From an uncultured Acinetobacter sp. (lineage in GTDB: Bacteria; Cyanobacteriota; Vampirovibrionia; Gastranaerophilales; Gastranaerophilaceae), in contig CAMZGT010000001.1 in assembly GCA_947306495.1 (NCBI GenBank), positions 1-64,000 of the forward strand: a stretch of DNA of 64,000 nucleotides, read 5' to 3'. Positions 60,201 through 64,000 of the stretch are shown here, in pieces. The stretch's first letter is position 1. Every line of letters starts with the position of its first letter. The translations under genes and the position numbers were made by a program. The notes beneath the pieces are model-generated. The model made no database searches and was not told the DNA's origin. It worked only from the letters and a program-made list of their open reading frames with translations.

Positions 60201-61184
60201 ATGAACAAACAAGAAATTATTGATATTCTATCCGATAATACAAATAACGATTGGCTTTTTTCGGAAGCCGATAAAATTCGCCATGAAAATGTCGGCGATG
60301 AAGTTCATCTGCGTGGTTTGATTGAATTTTCTAATATTTGCAAACGCCAATGTAAATATTGCGGACTGCGTTCAGCCAACAAACAAGTACAAAGATACAG
60401 AATTTTTAAAGATGAAATTATTAACAGCGTACAAAAGGCCGTAAAACTTGGCTATAAAACTATTGTTCTACAATCAGGTGAAGATGATTTCTACGATACA
60501 GATAAAATAGTTGAAATAATAAGAGAAATCAAATTTTTCGATGTAGCACTAACTCTTAGTATTGGTGAAAAAACTTATGATGAGTATAAAGCTTTTAAAG
60601 ATGCAGGAGCAGACAGATACCTTTTAAGAATTGAAACAACCGATAAAAATTTATACAAAAACTTGCATCCGGGGGTAAATATAGAAAATAGGTTTAGATG
60701 TCTTTATGACCTAAAATCACTAGGATACGAAACCGGAACGGGGTGTCTCGTGGGACTGCCGAATCAAACAATAGAATCACTGGCAGACGACATTTTATTT
60801 TTTAAAGAACTTGATGCTGACATGGTTGGAATAGGACCATTTATTGCGCACAGTCAAACTCCGCTCAAAGATGCTAAAAACGGTGATTTTTGGCTTGCAC
60901 TGAAAGTTATGGCATTAACCAGAATTAATATTCCAAACATAAATATACCTGCAACAACAGCAATGGAAACGTTGAACCCGAACGGAAGAATTATTGCACT
61001 TAAAAGCGGTGCAAACGTAGTTATGCCAAACGTTACATCTATAGAATATCGTGCAAAATACGAAATCTATCCAAATAAAATTTGTCTGAACGAGCAGCCC
61101 GAACAATGTAGAAATTGCATTGAAGCTAAAATTAAATCTATCGGCAGAACCATTTCAAATAAAAAAGGGGTTCGAGAGAAATAA
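60201..61184 (+). CDS. hydE: [FeFe]-hydrogenase maturase HydE
   Basis: HydE is a radical SAM enzyme that handles the synthon carrying the CO/CN iron fragment on the way to the H-cluster dithiolate. The 327-aa protein has CKRQCKYCGLR (Cys47, 51, 54), VLQSGEDDFY, RIETTDKNLY and GTGCLVGLPNQT, close to the BioB/HydE pattern. It is separated from hydG-hydF by a small gene and an XRE regulator. A strong terminator follows. Confidence 0.95.
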   Translation: MNKQEIIDILSDNTNNDWLFSEADKIRHENVGDEVHLRGLIEFSNICKRQCKYCGLRSANKQVQRYRIFKDEIINSVQKAVKLGYKTIVLQSGEDDFYDTDKIVEIIREIKFFDVALTLSIGEKTYDEYKAFKDAGADRYLLRIETTDKNLYKNLHPGVNIENRFRCLYDLKSLGYETGTGCLVGLPNQTIESLADDILFFKELDADMVGIGPFIAHSQTPLKDAKNGDFWLALKVMALTRINIPNINIPATTAMETLNPNGRIIALKSGANVVMPNVTSIEYRAKYEIYPNKICLNEQPEQCRNCIEAKIKSIGRTISNKKGVREK

Positions 61185-61217
61185 AAAAGTGGCGGCTCCG
61201 TTGGAGCCGCCACTTTT
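61185..61217. terminator. Bidirectional terminator between hydE and ferredoxin
   Basis: AAAAGTGGCGGCTCC (61185-61199) pairs with 61203-61217 around a 3-nt loop, with T-runs on both strands. Confidence 0.93.
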
Positions 61218-61242
61218 ACAACTTTTACTTTAAGTTTATTTC

Positions 61243-61419
61243 CTATTCGACTACAATAGCTGAAACAGGGCAAGCGCCTGCAGCTTCTCTGACTGCATCT
61301 TCGTTTGCAGCAACATTAGCAGCATTTACAACAGCTTTATCCTCAATAGAAAATACTGCGTCGCAAATTGATTCACAAGCGCCGCATGCAATGCATGAAT
61401 CTTCAACAGTTACGTTCAT
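61243..61419 (-). CDS. Small [4Fe-4S] ferredoxin (58 aa)
   Basis: This gene is too short for the ORF track. From ATG at 61419 (AAGGAG 6 nt upstream) it encodes MNVTVEDSCIACGACESICD and ends ...AAGACPVSAIVVE. The cysteines at 9, 12, 15 and 50 (CxxCxxC...CP) bind one [4Fe-4S] cluster; Cys19 is extra, as in some Thermotoga/Desulfovibrio-type ferredoxins. It is acidic and a likely carrier from PFOR to hydrogenase or NDH-1. It lies between the bidirectional terminator and the divergent rubredoxin gene. Confidence 0.92.
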   Translation of the reverse strand: MNVTVEDSCIACGACESICDAVFSIEDKAVVNAANVAANEDAVREAAGACPVSAIVVE

Positions 61420-61572
61420 TTTTTCTCCTTTTGCCTATTCAGGCTTCTTAATTTATCTCCCATCTTGCACACAAACAAGACTATAAATATTATACATGTT
61501 AATCAGACAATTACAACTAAATTTTATTATTATGTTATTATAACTACATGGTGTATTTTTACGGAGTTTATT

Positions 61573-62172
61573 ATGGATACGAACACATTATCTAAAATCG
61601 GTTACGGACTTTATGTTTTAACAGCAAATGACGGAGAAAAAGACAACGGATGCATAATCAACACTGTTATGCAAGTAACATCTTCACCATGCCAGATTGA
61701 AGCGGTTGTAAACAAGAACAACTATACAACAGGAATGATACAGAAGACAAGAAAATTCAACGTTTCTGTTTTATCTGAAAATGCAAAATTTGAAATATTT
61801 AAACACTTCGGATTTCAGTCAGGCAGCAACATCGACAAATTTGCAAATTTTTATGATACAAAACGCAGTCCTAACGGTCTTTTATACATAACAAAAGAAA
61901 CAAATGCATACATGTCGGCCTACGTTAAACAAGAAATAGACTTAGATTCTCACATCTTATTTATCGGTCAACTGGTTGCGGCAGAAATTTTAAGTAATGT
62001 TCCTACTGCAACATATGAGTATTATCATAATTATATAAAACCTAAAAAACAGGAAGAAAAACACGGATGGAGATGTAAAATATGCGGCTATATCTATGAA
62101 GGAGAAGAGCTGCCCGCAGACTATATCTGTCCGCTCTGCAAACACGGAGCTGCTGATTTTGAAAAAATCTAG
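61573..62172 (+). CDS. hrb: Flavin reductase-rubredoxin fusion (high-molecular-weight rubredoxin)
   Basis: ATG at 61573 (GGAG 7 nt upstream) gives 199 aa. Residues 1-150 are an FMN-binding flavin-reductase-like domain (YVLTANDGEKDNGCIINTVM, TRKFNVSVLSEN) and 160-199 a rubredoxin (WRCKICGYIYEGEELPADYI, then CPLCKHG). Hrb proteins take electrons from NAD(P)H and feed flavodiiron proteins that reduce oxygen or NO in anaerobes. No flavodiiron gene is in the window. It overlaps the alcohol dehydrogenase gene end by 4 bp. Confidence 0.93.
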   Translation: MDTNTLSKIGYGLYVLTANDGEKDNGCIINTVMQVTSSPCQIEAVVNKNNYTTGMIQKTRKFNVSVLSENAKFEIFKHFGFQSGSNIDKFANFYDTKRSPNGLLYITKETNAYMSAYVKQEIDLDSHILFIGQLVAAEILSNVPTATYEYYHNYIKPKKQEEKHGWRCKICGYIYEGEELPADYICPLCKHGAADFEKI

Positions 62173-63173
62173 CCAATTTTAATATATGCTTTAAAAATTT
62201 TATTGTTTACAGTATCTTCGAACGCTTGTTGAATTTTTTCAAGCGGGTAAGTTGTTGTGAGGTTTTTTACATTAACTTTTCCTGAGACCAAAAGATTAAA
62301 AGAGTCATTTAAATCTTGCGGAGAAGGAGAATAGCTCCCCAGTATTGTTAACTCATTATAATATATTTCATTATTCGGATACCCGTTATTATTCGGAGTG
62401 CTTGAAAATACAAGAATTTTTCCGCCTTTTCTTATTACTTTGAGTGCAACATCAATAGCTTTATCTGCGCCAGAAGTCATAAATACAGCATCAATACCGC
62501 AGCTTTTTTTCTGTATTTTAGTATTGAATTCTTCAAGGTTTTTAGAATTATATGACTCTATTCCCATAGAATTTGCAAGCTCTATCCTGTCTTCTATAAG
62601 GTCACATCCGTATACTTTATAGCCGCTGGCTTTTATACCCTCGCTCATAAGTAACCCTATGGAACCCAACCCGACAACAAGAACTTTATCACCTTCAATC
62701 AGATTACATCTTTTAATAGCGCGTATGCAGCATCCAAGCGGTTCATAAAATGATATCTCTTCATCTGAAATTCTATCCGGGACTTTGTATGCAACATTTT
62801 TCAAGTGTTCTTCCGAAAGATACACAAACTCGCTAAACCCTCCGGGAAAAATATTTGTTTTCTTAAAATGAGCACACATAGAAACATTACCATGTCTGCA
62901 ATAAACACATTCTCCGCACGGAATATGATGTGAAGAAACAATTTTATCACCGGCAGAAAATTTTGTATCAGAGTTTATTTCAACAACTTCAGCAACAATT
63001 TCATGGCCTAATACAGTACCGTCTTTTGAAATTTTTTCGCGGAATTTAACTATATCAGAACCGCAAAGTCCGCAACCGAGAACTTTAACAATGGCTCCTT
63101 TTCTATTATCCAGAGTTACTTTTTCTATATCATTAATAACAATTTTGTTTTGTTGAATTTGCGCTGCTTTCAC
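62169..63173 (-). CDS. Zinc-dependent MDR-family dehydrogenase
   Basis: This 334-aa medium-chain dehydrogenase has the catalytic-zinc segment VLGCGLCGSDI and GHEIVAEVVEI, the four-cysteine structural zinc CGECVYCRHGNVSMC, and the NAD(P) loop VLVVGLGSIGLLMSEG. The sequence is nearest to sorbitol/threonine dehydrogenase-type enzymes; the aspartate in GCDLIEDR suggests NAD rather than NADP. The substrate cannot be assigned. It starts 15 bp after the SpoIID-like gene stop on the same strand. Confidence 0.88.
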   Translation of the reverse strand: MKAAQIQQNKIVINDIEKVTLDNRKGAIVKVLGCGLCGSDIVKFREKISKDGTVLGHEIVAEVVEINSDTKFSAGDKIVSSHHIPCGECVYCRHGNVSMCAHFKKTNIFPGGFSEFVYLSEEHLKNVAYKVPDRISDEEISFYEPLGCCIRAIKRCNLIEGDKVLVVGLGSIGLLMSEGIKASGYKVYGCDLIEDRIELANSMGIESYNSKNLEEFNTKIQKKSCGIDAVFMTSGADKAIDVALKVIRKGGKILVFSSTPNNNGYPNNEIYYNELTILGSYSPSPQDLNDSFNLLVSGKVNVKNLTTTYPLEKIQQAFEDTVNNKIFKAYIKIG

Positions 63174-63188
63174 TTATTAATCCTCATA

Positions 63189-63998
63189 TTATTTTAATCT
63201 TGCAAATTTTGTATTAGCGTAAAAATATTTCAAAATTTGATATCCGTTGTAACCTCTTTTTGCGAGATTATTCGCCCCATATTGACTCATTCCGACTCCG
63301 TGACCATTCTTTTTTACTCCGTCATCATACGACGGAACTGATTTTAAAAACGGCAAATCTGTTGACCAAACTTGGCTTCCTGTATTTGTTTTACCTCCTG
63401 CAGAAGCTGAATAGTAGGCAGGGACTATTTTCCCCTGACAAACAAGCACAATTCCTTCAGTCTCAGATACCGCATCGTTAGTTTGCGAAGTTTCAGCACT
63501 TGCACCGCCATATGCCTGATCCTCAGGAGTATCTTTCAGATCATATCCGTATTTAGCACGTTTCCCCATATTTGCAACCGCATAACTTCTTGCGGCTATA
63601 GCTTGTGCCTTGTGTGCTTCATGTTCCCAGCCAGGAGGCATTTCAGAAGGAACGACTCCTCGAAGATACAGTTCAAGTTGAATATCGTTCATAACTGTGA
63701 GACCGGAACCATCATTGATAATTTTAAAATTCCCCCTGTACCATTTTCTTTTAACGCTGACAAAACCGTTTTCTTCAGGTTTGATTATTATTTTATCAGT
63801 TTTTATTTTTTTAAACTCGCCATCAACTTTTATTGCAATTAATCCTCTGTATGGTTTTAATTCATACCCTTTCATTTTTTCCATAACAAAGATTAATTTA
63901 TTGGTATTACAATCAATTATTTCGGCTTTGGTTGAAGCCCCTATAAAAGTTCTGTTTACATGTGTTTGCAACCCTATTTTTATTGCATGAACCGGCAT
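63189..63998 (-). CDS. SpoIID/LytB-domain protein, 5' end outside the window
   Basis: At least 269 aa are visible, starting with AIKIGLQTHVNRTFIGAS, the usual first strand of the domain, so a signal peptide probably lies beyond the edge. Motifs include ELYLRGVVPSEMPPGWEHEA, KAQAIAARSYAVANM, YYSASAGGKT and the C-terminal NGHGVGMSQYGANNLAKRGY. SpoIID-type enzymes are lytic transglycosylases or amidase enhancers acting on peptidoglycan. The stretch between LPFLKSVPSYDD and the GHGVG motif is only about 6 residues, whereas homologues usually have some 70-100 there. Confidence 0.85.
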   Translation of the reverse strand: MPVHAIKIGLQTHVNRTFIGASTKAEIIDCNTNKLIFVMEKMKGYELKPYRGLIAIKVDGEFKKIKTDKIIIKPEENGFVSVKRKWYRGNFKIINDGSGLTVMNDIQLELYLRGVVPSEMPPGWEHEAHKAQAIAARSYAVANMGKRAKYGYDLKDTPEDQAYGGASAETSQTNDAVSETEGIVLVCQGKIVPAYYSASAGGKTNTGSQVWSTDLPFLKSVPSYDDGVKKNGHGVGMSQYGANNLAKRGYNGYQILKYFYANTKFARLK

Positions 63999-64000
63999 AA

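Noticed and set aside
63483-63990. Plus-strand ORFs of 119 and 97 aa opposite the SpoIID-like gene
   Set aside because: Antisense shadows of a clear coding region, with low-complexity Phe/Ile/Ser-rich sequence.
1-64000. tRNA, rRNA, CRISPR arrays, insertion sequences, prophage
   Set aside because: I saw no T-loop-like GGTTCGA cores in cloverleaf context, no regularly spaced direct repeats, no transposase or integrase frames and no phage structural genes. The S74 domain at 49121 is in a bacterial gene with a pilin signal, not in a prophage.

Overview
This 64-kb window comes from a low-GC bacterial chromosome. It has no rRNA, tRNA, CRISPR array, insertion sequence or phage block that I can see. 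The gene mix points to a non-photosynthetic relative of Cyanobacteria, of the gut Gastranaerophilales/Vampirovibrionia ('Melainabacteria') kind: an 11-subunit NDH-1 without the NADH module, PFOR, [FeFe]-hydrogenase maturation genes, high-molecular-weight rubredoxin, mDAP peptidoglycan, pseudopilins, and a set of unrecognised proteins sharing a short N-terminal '[IPL]xF[KR]' motif. The lineage is an inference from gene content, not from a phylogeny.

Layout. 1-4 kb: end of an unknown gene, recA preceded by an HTH/coiled-coil gene, a 0.7-kb gap with a 50-codon ORF, then glnA. 4-11.3 kb (minus): a likely ftsI-murE-nagA-asmA envelope operon. 11.6-12.7 kb: an 88-aa motif protein and a TPR lipidation/secretion-type protein. 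12.75-22.2 kb (plus): a tightly overlapping nuoABCDHIJKLMN operon. 22.2-31.7 kb: an AP-endonuclease-like TIM barrel, an isomerase-only GlmS homologue, a pseudopilin, comF, two divergent membrane proteins, a small P-loop kinase with yidD, rplT-rpmI with a leader, and a CHAP-like cysteine amidase. 31.7-48 kb: a surface-sugar island resembling the GDP-linked legionaminic acid pathway of Campylobacter (PtmA/F/B/E and LegB/C/H/G/I equivalents, an amidotransferase and a second CMP-nonulosonate synthetase), with acetyltransferase, SGNH hydrolase, radical-SAM and candidate transferase genes. 48-54 kb: ferritin, a small membrane protein, a chimeric pilin/YadA-head/S74-chaperone protein, and PFOR. 54.5-56.5 kb: two unknown motif proteins. 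56.5-61.2 kb: a leader with a possible attenuator, the TM1266-type regulator, hydG, hydF and hydE. 61.2-64 kb: ferredoxin, flavin reductase-rubredoxin, a zinc alcohol dehydrogenase and a partial SpoIID protein.

How the genes fit together. PFOR and ferredoxin would generate reduced ferredoxin, which could feed either [FeFe]-hydrogenase (matured by HydEFG) or an NDH-1 that has no NADH-binding subunits here. The sugar island would make a CMP-activated nonulosonate, with accessory genes able to decorate and transfer it.

The strongest candidates for something undescribed are the pilin-S74 chimera at 49.1-50.6 kb, the shared N-terminal motif family, the leader before the hydrogenase maturation operon, and a run of promoters placed so close to start codons that several mRNAs should be leaderless.
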